Source of the DNA: an uncultured Ruminococcus sp.
GTDB taxonomy: Bacteria > Bacillota > Clostridia > Oscillospirales > Ruminococcaceae
Reading direction: 5' to 3'
Assembly: GCA_905199285.1 (NCBI GenBank)
Contig: CAJKFZ010000008.1
Span: forward strand, 1-25,839
DNA length: 25,839 nucleotides
A program made the translations under genes and the position numbers. Under the pieces are notes generated by a model. It saw only the letters and a program-made list of their open reading frames with translations, was not told where the DNA came from and did not search any database. Every line of letters starts with the position of its first letter. Within the stretch, counting starts at the first letter, position 1. Shown here piece by piece: positions 1 through 9,104 of this stretch.

Positions 1-1982
1 AGCTTATGATTGGCTGTGGAATAACATCGCTTACTGCTGCTGTTCTGGTTCAGAAAGGATATTCGTCACCTGATTCCGTTATGCAGAAGCTTAACGTTGA
101 TGAACTTTCTGATCCGTTTCTTATTAAAGATATGCAGGAAGCTGCTGATACAATAAATGCCGCTATTGATAATGGTCAGCGCATTTGCATTTACGGCGAC
201 TACGACTGCGACGGAGTTATGTCAACGGTTATACTTTATTCCTATCTTCTTGAAGCAGGAGCAGATGTTATTTATTACATTCCCGAACGCTCGGAAGGAT
301 TTGGTCTTAATAAAAAAGCTGTCGATAAAATAGCCGCAGATGGTACAGAACTTATTGTTACTGTCGATAACGGTATTTCTGCGATCGAAGAAGCCGAATA
401 CATATACTCATCCGGTATGAAGCTTGTTGTCACCGATCATCATCAACAGGGCGAGGTTCTCCCCCGTGCCGAAGCTATCGTTGATCCTCACCGTCACGAC
501 TGCTTTTCAACATTTAAATTTATGTGCGGTGCAGGGATAGCTCTCAAGCTTGTTGCAGCTCTTGACGGCGGTGATTATATTATGGCTCTTGAACAATTCG
601 GAGACCTTGCGGCAATTGCCACTATCGCTGATATTGTCAGTCTTACCGGAGAAAATCGTTTTCTCGTTTCTTACGGTATGGAACTTATAAAGAATACAGA
701 CCGACCGGCTCTTATCGCTCTTAAAAAAGTTGCCGGACTTGATGAAAAGCCGTTAAATTCCGATTCGATAGGCTTTGGTCTTGCTCCGAGAATAAATGCT
801 GCCGGAAGATTTGGTTCGCCAAAAACTGCCGCTGAACTATTTCTCTGCGATGATTATGACGAAGCTCTTGCAATTGCGCAGAGTCTTGATAGACTGAATA
901 ATGAACGAAAAAAAGCGGAGGCTGATATTATAAGCGAGATTTTTGAAATGATCGCAGAAGATCCTACGCTCGTTCGTGGAAGAGTTATATTTATCTGCGG
1001 AAAAAACTGGCATCATGGCGTTATAGGTATTGTTGCTTCACGAATTATGGATCATTTCGGAAAACCAGTTTTTATCGCCTCGGAATCCAACGGCGAGATT
1101 CGTGGTTCTGCTCGCTCCTTTGGTGATTTTTCAATTTTTTCTGCTCTGAACAGCGCTGCCGAAGCTCTTGAAAAATTCGGCGGTCATCCCTCGGCAGGCG
1201 GCTTTACTATAAAAATGGGTAAGACTGAAAAATTCGCTATACTCCTTGAAAGATATGCTTTTGAAAATCACAGAATAATGCCCGTTATGACTGTTTCTGC
1301 TGACTATCCGCTGAATCCGACAGAACTTACTTTGCAAAATATCGAGGGACTAAGCGTTCTTGAACCGTTTGGCGCTGACAATGAGAAACCTCTGTTCTTC
1401 ATCGGGAATGCTGAAATAACCGATATCGTTCCACTGTCAGCCGGAGTTCACTCGAAGTTGAAAATAAAGCTCGGATTTGCCCAGTTTGATGTTCTTGTTT
1501 TCCGCAGTTCGCCTGATTCTCTTTACGTAAAAAAGGGAGATCTCTGCGATCTTATCGTAACTCTTGGCACGAATAATTTCAGGGGAAATATTTCAATGAG
1601 CATTATCGCTCAGGAACTCCGCCCTGCCAATTTCGAGCAAAGCAAATATTTCGCAGCATTTTCAGCTTTTGAAGCCTTTCTGCGAAACGAAGAGCTTCCT
1701 CACGCATATTACGCAAGTATGCTGCCTGTAAGAGACGATGTTGTAAAGATATATCAGATGATATCAAATAACGTAATAAATTCTGATACGCTTTATCTGA
1801 AACTGAATGACCCTAAAATAAATTTCTGCAAGTTCAGCGTTGCTATCGAAGCGCTTCGTCAGCTCGGACTTATCAGGATCTCTTATGATGATTCAAAAGT
1901 TTACAGAGTTAAAGTTACACATAAAGCTGACCTTAATTCAGCTCCGATTCTTATTTCTCTCAGAAATAAGATCGGCAAATAA
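1..1982 (+). CDS. recJ: Single-stranded-DNA-specific exonuclease RecJ (5' partial)
   Basis: RecJ is a 5'-to-3' single-strand DNA exonuclease of the DHH phosphoesterase family, acting in recombination and repair in the cytoplasm. The reading frame is open to the left edge (CTT at 3-5 precedes the ATG at 6), so the true start lies upstream and only a short N-terminal stretch is missing. Counting from the Met at position 6, the metal-binding motifs are GDYDCDG (about 64-70), TVDNG (119-123) and TDHH (143-146). The DHHA1 motif GGHPSAGG is near residue 392. A C-terminal OB-like region and a further domain follow. It lies 32 bp upstream of rel. In Bacillus apt usually sits between the two genes; it is absent here. 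The family call is firm. Confidence 0.95.
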   Translation, partial: LMIGCGITSLTAAVLVQKGYSSPDSVMQKLNVDELSDPFLIKDMQEAADTINAAIDNGQRICIYGDYDCDGVMSTVILYSYLLEAGADVIYYIPERSEGFGLNKKAVDKIAADGTELIVTVDNGISAIEEAEYIYSSGMKLVVTDHHQQGEVLPRAEAIVDPHRHDCFSTFKFMCGAGIALKLVAALDGGDYIMALEQFGDLAAIATIADIVSLTGENRFLVSYGMELIKNTDRPALIALKKVAGLDEKPLNSDSIGFGLAPRINAAGRFGSPKTAAELFLCDDYDEALAIAQSLDRLNNERKKAEADIISEIFEMIAEDPTLVRGRVIFICGKNWHHGVIGIVASRIMDHFGKPVFIASESNGEIRGSARSFGDFSIFSALNSAAEALEKFGGHPSAGGFTIKMGKTEKFAILLERYAFENHRIMPVMTVSADYPLNPTELTLQNIEGLSVLEPFGADNEKPLFFIGNAEITDIVPLSAGVHSKLKIKLGFAQFDVLVFRSSPDSLYVKKGDLCDLIVTLGTNNFRGNISMSIIAQELRPANFEQSKYFAAFSAFEAFLRNEELPHAYYASMLPVRDDVVKIYQMISNNVINSDTLYLKLNDPKINFCKFSVAIEALRQLGLIRISYDDSKVYRVKVTHKADLNSAPILISLRNKIGK

Positions 1983-2014
1983 TGATTTATTTTGCATAAA
2001 AGGAGATTTTACTT

Positions 2015-4285
2015 ATGCCTGATGATATGAATTTTTCAAAACCTTCAACGGAGGAGACTGCTCCGAAAGGTCCGGAGGAATATCTTAAAAGCATCCCTGA
2101 TTTTAATGACGATTTCACAATTGAAATGATTATTCAGAAAATTCTTACTGATGATAAACAATATGATCTCAGCAAAATTATTTCTGCATACGAATTTGCG
2201 GCTAAAGCTCACGAAGGGCAAAAACGTTCTTCCGGTCAGGCATATATCATTCATCCACTTGCTGTTGCTTATACACTTTTAGAACTTGGCATGGATACTG
2301 ATACCATCTGCGCCGCATTACTTCACGATGTTGTTGAGGATACTCCGGCTACTCTCGATGACTTGAAAAAACGTTTCGGTCAGGATGTGGCAATGCTTGT
2401 TGACGGCGTTACTAAACTAAGTAAGATCCCGGTTTTTACCAAAGAAGAACAGCAGGCTGAAAATATCCGAAAAATTCTTCTTGCCATGTCACAGGATATC
2501 CGTGTTATGATAATAAAACTCTGTGATAGACTTCATAATATGAGAACGCTGAAATACCGTCCACATGATAAACAGCGCAATACTGCTCTTGAAACAATGA
2601 ATATCTATGCTCCTATCGCTCATCGTCTGGGTATACGAGCAGTTAAAGAGGAGCTTGAAGATCTCGCTTTTCATTATCTTGATCCATACGCCTACTCTGA
2701 AATTGAGAATATTCTCGAAAACAAAAAGGAAGAACGTGAAGCCTTTATTGAGATAATCAAAAGCCGTATCGCTCAGCGTTTTAAATCAGAGGAATTTACT
2801 GAACCTCCGCAAATAGACGGCAGAGTTAAAAGCATTTATGGAATCTATAAAAAAATCTTCCTCCATCATAAAAATATCGATGAAATTTATGATAAATATG
2901 CTGTAAGAATTATAGTTACAACTATTGCTGAATGTTACAATGTTCTTGGTTTGATACACGATATGTTCCGCCCGCTGCCAAATCGTTTCAAGGATTATAT
3001 TTCAACTCCGAAATCAAATATGTATCAATCGCTTCATACTACGGTTCTCGGAACTGAAGGTATTCCGTTTGAGGTTCAGATAAGAACATGGGATATGCAC
3101 GAAACCGCCGAATACGGTATTGCTGCTCATTGGAAATATAAAGAAGGCATCAAGGGCAAGGATAAAATGGAGCAGCGTCTTGCGTGGGTCAGACAAGTCA
3201 TCGAGGCTCAGCAGACTTCTGATGACGTTGAAGAGATCGTTCGTATTATCAAAACGGATCTTGCTCCGGAAGATATCGTTGTTATGACTCCGAGAGGAAA
3301 ATCAGTCGATCTTCCTGTAAATTCAACCGTAATTGATTTTGCATACCGCATTCACACGGAAATTGGTCACAGAACAGTCGGAGCAAAGGTTGACGGCAGA
3401 ATAGTTCCTCTTGATTATAAACTCCAGACCGGTCAGATATGCGAGATACTTACAAGCAAAGATCCAGAAAAAGGTCCTAACAGAGCTTGGCTCAATATCG
3501 TTAAAACAAACGAAGCCAGATCGAAAATACGCTCATGGTTCAAAAAAGAACGCAGAGAAGAAAATATTATTGAAGGCAAGGCTGCTCTTGAACGTGAATT
3601 CAAGCGTCATAGAATAAATCTTTCCGAATCAGATTATGAGGAATTCCTCGCCGATGATTTCAAGCGTCATAACTGCGAAACCCTTAATGATTTTTATGCC
3701 TCTGTTGGGTATGGCGGCGTTTTGCTTTCAAAAATTCTCCCACGTCTTAAAGATAAATACGAGAAGCTTTATGCAGACAACGAACCGTCCGTCATTCCGC
3801 TTATTCAGCCGAAACCCAATAATAAAAGCAGTATCATTTTAGATCAGGTAGACGATCTTCTTGTTAAATTTGCACAATGCTGCAATCCCCTGCCCGGAGA
3901 TGATATCGTTGGATTTATTACAAGAGGTCATGGTATTTCTGTTCATACTACTAAATGTATCAACTATAAGTCCGCTTTGAACCGCAATAATCCGGAAGAA
4001 ATGAGCCGCTGGTGCGATATTCAGTGGTCGGAACACAGTAATTCTCAGCTTCAGACAAGTTTTGAGGTAACTGCTACGGACAGAGTAGGTCTTGTTTACG
4101 ATATTACGGCAGTTCTTCTTGAAGCAAGAGTTCCTATTGTACATTCCGCTTCAAGAGCTTTGAAAAACGGAAACGCTATTTTTGAAAGTACTATCGTTAT
4201 CTCAAGCACCGAGCAACTTAAAAATCTCTTTGAAAAATTAAGAAAGATCAAGGGCGTTATTTCTGTTGAAAGAGCTTCGCTATAG
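2015..4285 (+). CDS. relA: Bifunctional (p)ppGpp synthetase/hydrolase Rel (RelA/SpoT family)
   Basis: This enzyme makes and degrades the stringent-response alarmone (p)ppGpp from GTP/GDP and ATP. The 756-aa length matches long RSH proteins. The HD hydrolase domain has HPLAV at about residue 80, LLHDVVED at about 103-110 and DRLHNMRTL further on. The synthetase domain contains RVKSIYG, the RFKD motif (the RxKD form typical of bifunctional Rel rather than synthetase-only RelA) and the motif VQIRT. A TGS domain follows (VDLPVNSTVIDFAYRIHT), and the C-terminus resembles a zinc-finger plus ACT domain (CCNPLPGD near residue 627). The start ATG has AAAGGAG about ten bases upstream. It lies in the recJ-rel-hydrolase cluster, nine bases before the next gene, so it is probably co-transcribed. 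By convention the Firmicute enzyme is named rel or relA. Confidence 0.95.
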   Translation: MPDDMNFSKPSTEETAPKGPEEYLKSIPDFNDDFTIEMIIQKILTDDKQYDLSKIISAYEFAAKAHEGQKRSSGQAYIIHPLAVAYTLLELGMDTDTICAALLHDVVEDTPATLDDLKKRFGQDVAMLVDGVTKLSKIPVFTKEEQQAENIRKILLAMSQDIRVMIIKLCDRLHNMRTLKYRPHDKQRNTALETMNIYAPIAHRLGIRAVKEELEDLAFHYLDPYAYSEIENILENKKEEREAFIEIIKSRIAQRFKSEEFTEPPQIDGRVKSIYGIYKKIFLHHKNIDEIYDKYAVRIIVTTIAECYNVLGLIHDMFRPLPNRFKDYISTPKSNMYQSLHTTVLGTEGIPFEVQIRTWDMHETAEYGIAAHWKYKEGIKGKDKMEQRLAWVRQVIEAQQTSDDVEEIVRIIKTDLAPEDIVVMTPRGKSVDLPVNSTVIDFAYRIHTEIGHRTVGAKVDGRIVPLDYKLQTGQICEILTSKDPEKGPNRAWLNIVKTNEARSKIRSWFKKERREENIIEGKAALEREFKRHRINLSESDYEEFLADDFKRHNCETLNDFYASVGYGGVLLSKILPRLKDKYEKLYADNEPSVIPLIQPKPNNKSSIILDQVDDLLVKFAQCCNPLPGDDIVGFITRGHGISVHTTKCINYKSALNRNNPEEMSRWCDIQWSEHSNSQLQTSFEVTATDRVGLVYDITAVLLEARVPIVHSASRALKNGNAIFESTIVISSTEQLKNLFEKLRKIKGVISVERASL

Positions 4286-4294
4286 GAGGTTAAT

Positions 4295-4918
4295 ATGAAA
4301 ATTCATACGCTGAATCTTGGTGAACTGCGTTCAAACTGCTATGTTGTTGAAACAGCTCCCGGAAGATGTATCATTGTCGATTTGGGCGGCGACGCCGATT
4401 ATCTGATGAATTTCCTTAAATTGAATAAATTAAAGCTTACGAAGATTCTTCTTACTCATGGTCATTTCGATCACATCGGTGGAGTTGAAGAGGTTCGCCG
4501 TCTTACCAGAGCAGAGGTTTTCATTCATTTGAACGACTCAGAAATGCTCACAAGTGAGAAGTTTTCTCTCGCTTCCGGAATGTCATATGATCCGTTTATT
4601 CCTGTAACTTTGTGGACAGCAGTGGAAGAAGATGCTATTATTCAGGACGGAGAGCTTTCATTTAAGGTCATCCATACTCCCGGTCATTCCGGAGGAAGCG
4701 TCTGCTATATCTGTGAAGATGTTATTTTTTCAGGCGATACGCTGTTTAACCGTTCTATTGGAAGAACTGACTTTTTAGGAAGCAATCCTATTGATATGAA
4801 AAAATCGCTTAAAAAGCTCTCGCTTCTTGAGGGCGATTACAAGGTGCTGCCGGGACATAATATGCCTACTACACTTGATTTTGAGCGTAAAATGAATCCA
4901 TACATGAAAAATATATAA
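4295..4918 (+). CDS. MBL-fold metallo-hydrolase (glyoxalase II-like)
   Basis: This is a 207-aa metallo-beta-lactamase-fold hydrolase. The zinc ligands are readable: HGHFDH at residues 55-60, H131 in TPGHSGG, D148 in FSGDTLF and H188 in LPGHNMP. The length and motif spacing match the small hydroxyacylglutathione hydrolase-like proteins that often sit between rel and hemZ in Clostridia. The substrate cannot be told from sequence; many members are annotated as glyoxalase II without proof. AGGAGG lies seven bases before the ATG, only nine bases after the rel stop, which supports one operon. There is no signal peptide, so it is presumably cytoplasmic. Confidence 0.9.
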   Translation: MKIHTLNLGELRSNCYVVETAPGRCIIVDLGGDADYLMNFLKLNKLKLTKILLTHGHFDHIGGVEEVRRLTRAEVFIHLNDSEMLTSEKFSLASGMSYDPFIPVTLWTAVEEDAIIQDGELSFKVIHTPGHSGGSVCYICEDVIFSGDTLFNRSIGRTDFLGSNPIDMKKSLKKLSLLEGDYKVLPGHNMPTTLDFERKMNPYMKNI

Positions 4919-4927
4919 AGGTCTATA

Positions 4928-4962
4928 AACTTGCATTCATATCTTTCGTATGAATGCAAGTT
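4928..4962. terminator. Perfect 14-bp inverted repeat between hydrolase gene and hemZ
   Basis: AACTTGCATTCATA at 4928-4941 is matched exactly by its reverse complement at 4949-4962, with a 7-nt loop. The stem is AT-rich and no T-run follows on the + strand, so it is a poor match to a classic intrinsic terminator. It could be an attenuator, an RNA-processing or stabilising hairpin, or a protein-binding site. It fills the only sizeable gap in the operon and ends 14 bases before the hemZ start. Confidence 0.6.
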
Positions 4963-4976
4963 CTGAATGAGGAAAA

Positions 4977-6470
4977 ATGGTAAATAAAAATTTTAAAATG
5001 CCGGTTATTTTAATCGGCAATTCTTTTAAATATGAGATAGAAGCAACACTTAAACTCTTTTTTCATGCTGAAAGATTTTCTTTCTCGGATAATATTTCTG
5101 ATGCCAGCGGCGATTCATATATTATTGCACAAGTTAAAAACGACTGTGAAATTTTTGCCGAGGTAATGCTGAACGGCAAAAAAAACTCACTTTCCAAAAC
5201 TCTTGATGTAAACGCTGAATCTGATAAAGGACTTGTTGAACATGAACTTTGCAGACTCGTATACAGAATTTTAAGCCGTGAAACCGGAATCGTTCCTCCG
5301 TGGGGACTTATGACTGGAATACGTCCCGTAAAAAAAGTAATCGAGCTTATGCGCAGCGGAAAATCTTATGCTAAAATAAATTCTATCCTGAAGAGCAAAT
5401 ATGAGATTTCTCAGGAAAAGCTGAAAATCGCATATAAAACGGCAGTAAATCAGCTTCCTATTCTTGATAGGATCGACAAAAATGCAGTCAGTCTTTACGT
5501 TTCCATTCCGTTTTGTCCGACAAGATGCAGCTATTGTTCATTTGTCTCGCATTCAATGGATTCAGCTATGAAACTGATACCGGAATATGTTGCCTCTCTT
5601 TGCAGAGAACTGGAAATAATCGGAAAAATTGTAAAAGAAACCAACACCAAAATTGATACTATTTATTTCGGCGGAGGAACTCCGACTTCTGTTTCGGAAC
5701 ATGATCTGCGGCTTATAATGGAGTGCGTTGAGAATAATTTCGACCTCGATAACGTTCGTGAATACAGTATAGAAGCAGGCAGACCGGATACGATAACCGA
5801 AGGAAAACTTCGTGTTATCAAGGAACTTGGAGCAAAAAGAATATCTGTTAATCCACAGACGCTTAACGATGAAGTTCTTCGCATTATCGGCAGAAAACAT
5901 TCCGGCGAGGATTTTATAAAAGCTTTTGAGCTTGCAAGAAAAATCGGATTTGATAATATTAATACTGACCTCATTGCAGGACTTCCAGAAGAATCGGCTG
6001 AAAGTTTCTGTAATACTCTCGACAGAATAATTGAACTTGATCCAGAAAGTATAACTGTTCATACTCTTACATTAAAAAGAGCAGCTAATCTCTTTGAACA
6101 GAATCACGACAATATCATTAAAAATCCTGCATCTGAAATGGTTGATTACAGCATAAAACAGCTTATTGCAAACGAGTATCTCCCCTATTATATGTACCGT
6201 CAGAAAAATACAGTTGATAATCTGGAAAACATAGGATATGCCAAAAAAGGTTTTGAAAGCTATTACAATATCTTTATTATGGATGAAACTCAGACTATCC
6301 TCGGCGCCGGCTGTGCCGCTTCAACAAAGCTTGTCTATCCGAACGGGAAGATCTCAAGAATCCATAATTATAAATTTCCATACGAATATATTAACAGATT
6401 TGAACAGCTTATGGAAAAGAAAAAGGAGGTTATCGAATGCCTGAAAAAAATCAGCAATTCAAAGCAGTAA
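4977..6470 (+). CDS. hemZ: Oxygen-independent coproporphyrinogen III oxidase-like radical SAM protein HemZ
   Basis: This 497-aa protein is a radical-SAM enzyme of the HemN/HemZ group. Family knowledge suggests anaerobic oxidation of coproporphyrinogen III, although many HemN-like proteins instead handle or transfer haem. The [4Fe-4S] motif C180-x3-C184-x2-C187 (CPTRCSYC) is present, followed by the SAM-binding GGGTPT. The roughly 170-residue N-terminal extension is typical of HemZ. The ATG follows TGAGGA. The 3' end overlaps rlmD by 34 bp, showing translational coupling. In many Clostridia hemZ lies between the MBL gene and hisS-aspS; here rlmD follows. Confidence 0.9.
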   Translation: MVNKNFKMPVILIGNSFKYEIEATLKLFFHAERFSFSDNISDASGDSYIIAQVKNDCEIFAEVMLNGKKNSLSKTLDVNAESDKGLVEHELCRLVYRILSRETGIVPPWGLMTGIRPVKKVIELMRSGKSYAKINSILKSKYEISQEKLKIAYKTAVNQLPILDRIDKNAVSLYVSIPFCPTRCSYCSFVSHSMDSAMKLIPEYVASLCRELEIIGKIVKETNTKIDTIYFGGGTPTSVSEHDLRLIMECVENNFDLDNVREYSIEAGRPDTITEGKLRVIKELGAKRISVNPQTLNDEVLRIIGRKHSGEDFIKAFELARKIGFDNINTDLIAGLPEESAESFCNTLDRIIELDPESITVHTLTLKRAANLFEQNHDNIIKNPASEMVDYSIKQLIANEYLPYYMYRQKNTVDNLENIGYAKKGFESYYNIFIMDETQTILGAGCAASTKLVYPNGKISRIHNYKFPYEYINRFEQLMEKKKEVIECLKKISNSKQ

Positions 6471-7795
6471 TTACAGATATTACTTCGGAAGGAAACGGAG
6501 TTTGCAGAGTGGACAATATGGCGGTTTTTGTACCAGAAACTGCCAAGGGTGACGAAATTGTCGGAAAAATCGTAAAGGTTCTGAAAAATTACGCATTCGG
6601 AATCGTTCTCGAATATGTAAAAAAATCTGAGGACAGAGTTGAATCTGACTGTGACTATTATTCCAAATGCGGCGGATGTGCATTCAGACATATTTCATAT
6701 GCTGCCGAATGTGATGTAAAACGTCTTATTATTGAGAATGCATTCAAGCGAATAGGTGGTCTTGAACCGGAGTTTGATGAGTTTATCTGTGCTGATGAAA
6801 CATATCATTATCGTAATAAAGCTCAGTATCCGCTTGCTTCTATCAACGGAAAGGCTGTATGCGGTTTCTATGCTCCAAGAAGTCATAGACTTGTTCAAGT
6901 GGATGATTGTGTTCTCCAACCGGAAATTTTTTCAGAGATTGTTGAAGCTGCTCTTGATCTTATAAATGAAAAACATATTTCAGTCTATTCGGAAGAAACA
7001 AATACTGGAATTATGAGACATATTTATCTGCGCAGAGGTGCTCATTCAGGAGAAATAATGCTCTGTTTCGTTGTTCGGAAGGATATTTCAAGACAGCTTT
7101 CATCGATTTGTAAAGTCTTAATCGAAAAATTTCATGATATAAAAAGTATTGTGATGAATGTTAACCCAGACAAAACGAATGTTATCCTCGGTGAAAAATG
7201 TGTTACTCTTTCAGGAACAGATACTATTTCCGATACGATGTCGGGAAATAAGATCCGGTTCTCTCCCCTGTCGTTTTATCAGGTGAATACGGTTCAGGCA
7301 GAAAAACTTTACGCAAAGGCTCTGGAATATGCCGGTTTGAATGGAAATGAGATCGTGGCAGATCTGTATTGCGGAGCCGGAACTATTGGTCTTTCTATGT
7401 CTCGCAGTTCCAAAAAAATTATCGGTATTGAAATAGTTCCGCAAGCAGTTGAAAATGCTAAAGAAAATGCATTGATGAATAATATTATCAATGCCGAATT
7501 CTATTGTGGCGACTCAGGTGAAGTGTTTGAGAAACTTCGCAATAACGGATGCTCACCTGATGTTATAATTATTGATCCTCCAAGAAAGGGATGTTCGGTA
7601 GATACTCTATCCGAAATCGTTAAAGCTGCTCCAGAGAAAATAATCATGATCTCCTGCAATCCAGCAACTGCTGCTCGTGATGCAAAGTGGCTTTTTGAAA
7701 ATAATTATTCTGTCCAGAAAGTATGCGGCGCTGATTTGTTTCCGAGAACGAGGCATGTGGAGTGCGTGGTTCTGCTGACACGTAACAATCGCTAA
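6437..7795 (+). CDS. rlmD: 23S rRNA (uracil-C5)-methyltransferase RlmD/RumA family
   Basis: This protein methylates a uracil at C5 in 23S rRNA (U1939 in E. coli numbering; Firmicute members may also act on U747). An N-terminal TRAM domain spans about residues 1-65. An Fe-S motif C72-x5-C78-x2-C81 (CDYYSKCGGC) follows. The SAM-binding DLYCGAGTIG is near residue 309, DPPRKG comes after it, and the catalytic cysteine is in SCNPAT (C407). The start has AAAGGAGG and lies inside the hemZ 3' end. The last residues (HVECVVLLTRNNR) resemble a normal RlmD ending, but a serine-recombinase element begins just downstream. The final codons may therefore be part of its attachment site, because rumA/rlmD 3' ends are known insertion points for such elements. 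Confidence 0.93.
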   Translation: MPEKNQQFKAVITDITSEGNGVCRVDNMAVFVPETAKGDEIVGKIVKVLKNYAFGIVLEYVKKSEDRVESDCDYYSKCGGCAFRHISYAAECDVKRLIIENAFKRIGGLEPEFDEFICADETYHYRNKAQYPLASINGKAVCGFYAPRSHRLVQVDDCVLQPEIFSEIVEAALDLINEKHISVYSEETNTGIMRHIYLRRGAHSGEIMLCFVVRKDISRQLSSICKVLIEKFHDIKSIVMNVNPDKTNVILGEKCVTLSGTDTISDTMSGNKIRFSPLSFYQVNTVQAEKLYAKALEYAGLNGNEIVADLYCGAGTIGLSMSRSSKKIIGIEIVPQAVENAKENALMNNIINAEFYCGDSGEVFEKLRNNGCSPDVIIIDPPRKGCSVDTLSEIVKAAPEKIIMISCNPATAARDAKWLFENNYSVQKVCGADLFPRTRHVECVVLLTRNNR

Positions 7796-8088
7796 AGTCC
7801 CGATTTTACGAGGTTTTACCAAATCTATGCCAAACGGCAAGCACTCAAATCAGCCCGATTTTCGTGTAAGCGGAAAGGTATCGGTCAATTTGAGGAAATG
7901 CAATGAAATACACGAGTGTTCAGCATTTTTAAGCACTCGGTCGGTTGGTGTGTAAAACTGCTTTTACGGCTTTTTCAGTGTGTGAAAATGCTGACAGGCT
8001 TGAAAAATGCGTAAAATCAAGAAAAATGAGTGCTGAAAATGTATTACTGTTTGAAATATAGTTGAGTGCTTGAATATGCAGATGTAGA
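7796..8088. repeat. Element-edge non-coding region with scattered short repeats
   Basis: This 293-bp stretch has no supportable gene. It carries AAGCACTC at 7839-7846 and 7931-7938, the inverse GAGTGCTT at 8064-8071, and variants at 7914-7920 and 8028-8034. The copies at 7914 and 7931 can pair as a hairpin. CCCGATTTT occurs twice (7799-7807 and 7854-7862). GTAAAA/TTTTAC (7952-7957/7962-7967) forms a small hairpin followed shortly by TTTTT. Its place between rlmD and the recombinase module suggests an attachment region or regulatory sites, but no specific function can be assigned. Confidence 0.4.
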
Positions 8089-9054
8089 TTGGATAACAGG
8101 CGTTTGAGAGTGCGTGATTTGGTTGCCAGTCATCAAAATGTACAAAGTGGAAGCAAATCCGTCAATGCGTCAGATATACTCAAAATAATAGTGAAAGAAG
8201 GCGATAAATTGATTATAGATACACGAACCAAAGATAGTATAGAAAACTCCTTAGCAAAATACCTCAATATTTCTGTTCCTGAATTGTATTCGTATGTACT
8301 CCATGCGAGTGAAAAAGCTCAAGATGATTATTTCTTTAATGGTGATTTGTTTTCCAAAGAGGTGTTGTCTATCGTTTCCAGCTTGAATCCACACGAAACT
8401 ATTGACGAAATGTATGTATACCATTTATCAAGAAGACTGATTAGCGATAACATGAATAATTCATCGGATAATCTAAAAGAACTACTTACTAACCATTCAC
8501 TATTAAGTGAATTTTTGAAAAATCACGGAGTCACGTTCTTTGAAAAAGACGGTCATATTGAAATACTATATAATAAAAAAGTTGTCGACTTATCAAATAC
8601 ATCTGAAAAAGGTGTACCTTATCTTCGAGTTCGTCTTGGATATATTGCTGGGAGAGAGGATTATTGCTTTAACGGATTTGCATTAAAAGATCAATTAATG
8701 AAAAACAACTATACAAGAAGCTTATATAGATGCCCAGAATTTATTGGAATATTAGCTGAGTATTTAAAAAACGAATCAATAGTAACAGATTATTTCGAAC
8801 AGAGCCTTTATTATTGCTACACATACAAACTGAAAGTATCAGATATTCTTTTTGATACAAATGATAAATTCAACGATCAAGAAAAAGTTGATTTCTTCAT
8901 TGTCCAACTGTTTGACAGAATAAGGGAATATACAGGAGATAGTCAATATATTTTCGATCATGAAAACCCAATAATACGGATAGATGATAATTCCTGTGTT
9001 TCTGCTGATTTACTGGTTGAGGTTGAAGAAATCACAGTTGAAATGATTAGGTAA
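8089..9054 (+). CDS. Unrecognised protein at the prophage edge
   Basis: I do not recognise this 321-aa protein. It is rich in charged residues, Tyr and Asn, with no signal peptide, no membrane segment and no obvious catalytic motif. The frame opens after a stop at 8071-8073 and contains no ATG until well into the protein. The start must therefore be TTG (8089), GTG (8110) or a nearby alternative, unless the 5' end was lost. No good ribosome binding site is visible. Its base composition looks more AT-rich than the flanking recombinase and tail genes. It is the only + strand gene in this part of the element, between the junction and the recombinases, a place where prophages often carry accessory or defence genes. 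That role is only a guess. Confidence 0.65.
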   Translation: MDNRRLRVRDLVASHQNVQSGSKSVNASDILKIIVKEGDKLIIDTRTKDSIENSLAKYLNISVPELYSYVLHASEKAQDDYFFNGDLFSKEVLSIVSSLNPHETIDEMYVYHLSRRLISDNMNNSSDNLKELLTNHSLLSEFLKNHGVTFFEKDGHIEILYNKKVVDLSNTSEKGVPYLRVRLGYIAGREDYCFNGFALKDQLMKNNYTRSLYRCPEFIGILAEYLKNESIVTDYFEQSLYYCYTYKLKVSDILFDTNDKFNDQEKVDFFIVQLFDRIREYTGDSQYIFDHENPIIRIDDNSCVSADLLVEVEEITVEMIR

Positions 9055-9088
9055 AAAAAACCTCATCACCGGATAACCGATGATGAGG
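9053..9088 (-). terminator. Intrinsic terminator of the recombinase operon
   Basis: CCTCATCA at 9061-9068 pairs with TGATGAGG at 9081-9088, with an inner CGG/CCG extension around an ATAA loop. Read on the - strand the hairpin is followed by eight Ts (9060-9053), the classic form. It lies 16 bases past the recombinase stop and directly abuts the stop of the convergent gene at 8089-9054, so it may weakly stop both transcripts. Confidence 0.88.
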
Positions 9089-9104
9089 GGAAGTTCATAT
9101 TGAT

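Noticed and set aside
7700..8100. tRNA or tmRNA gene as the integration target
   Set aside because: No cloverleaf or tRNA 3' end could be found beside the junction; the adjoining gene is rlmD.
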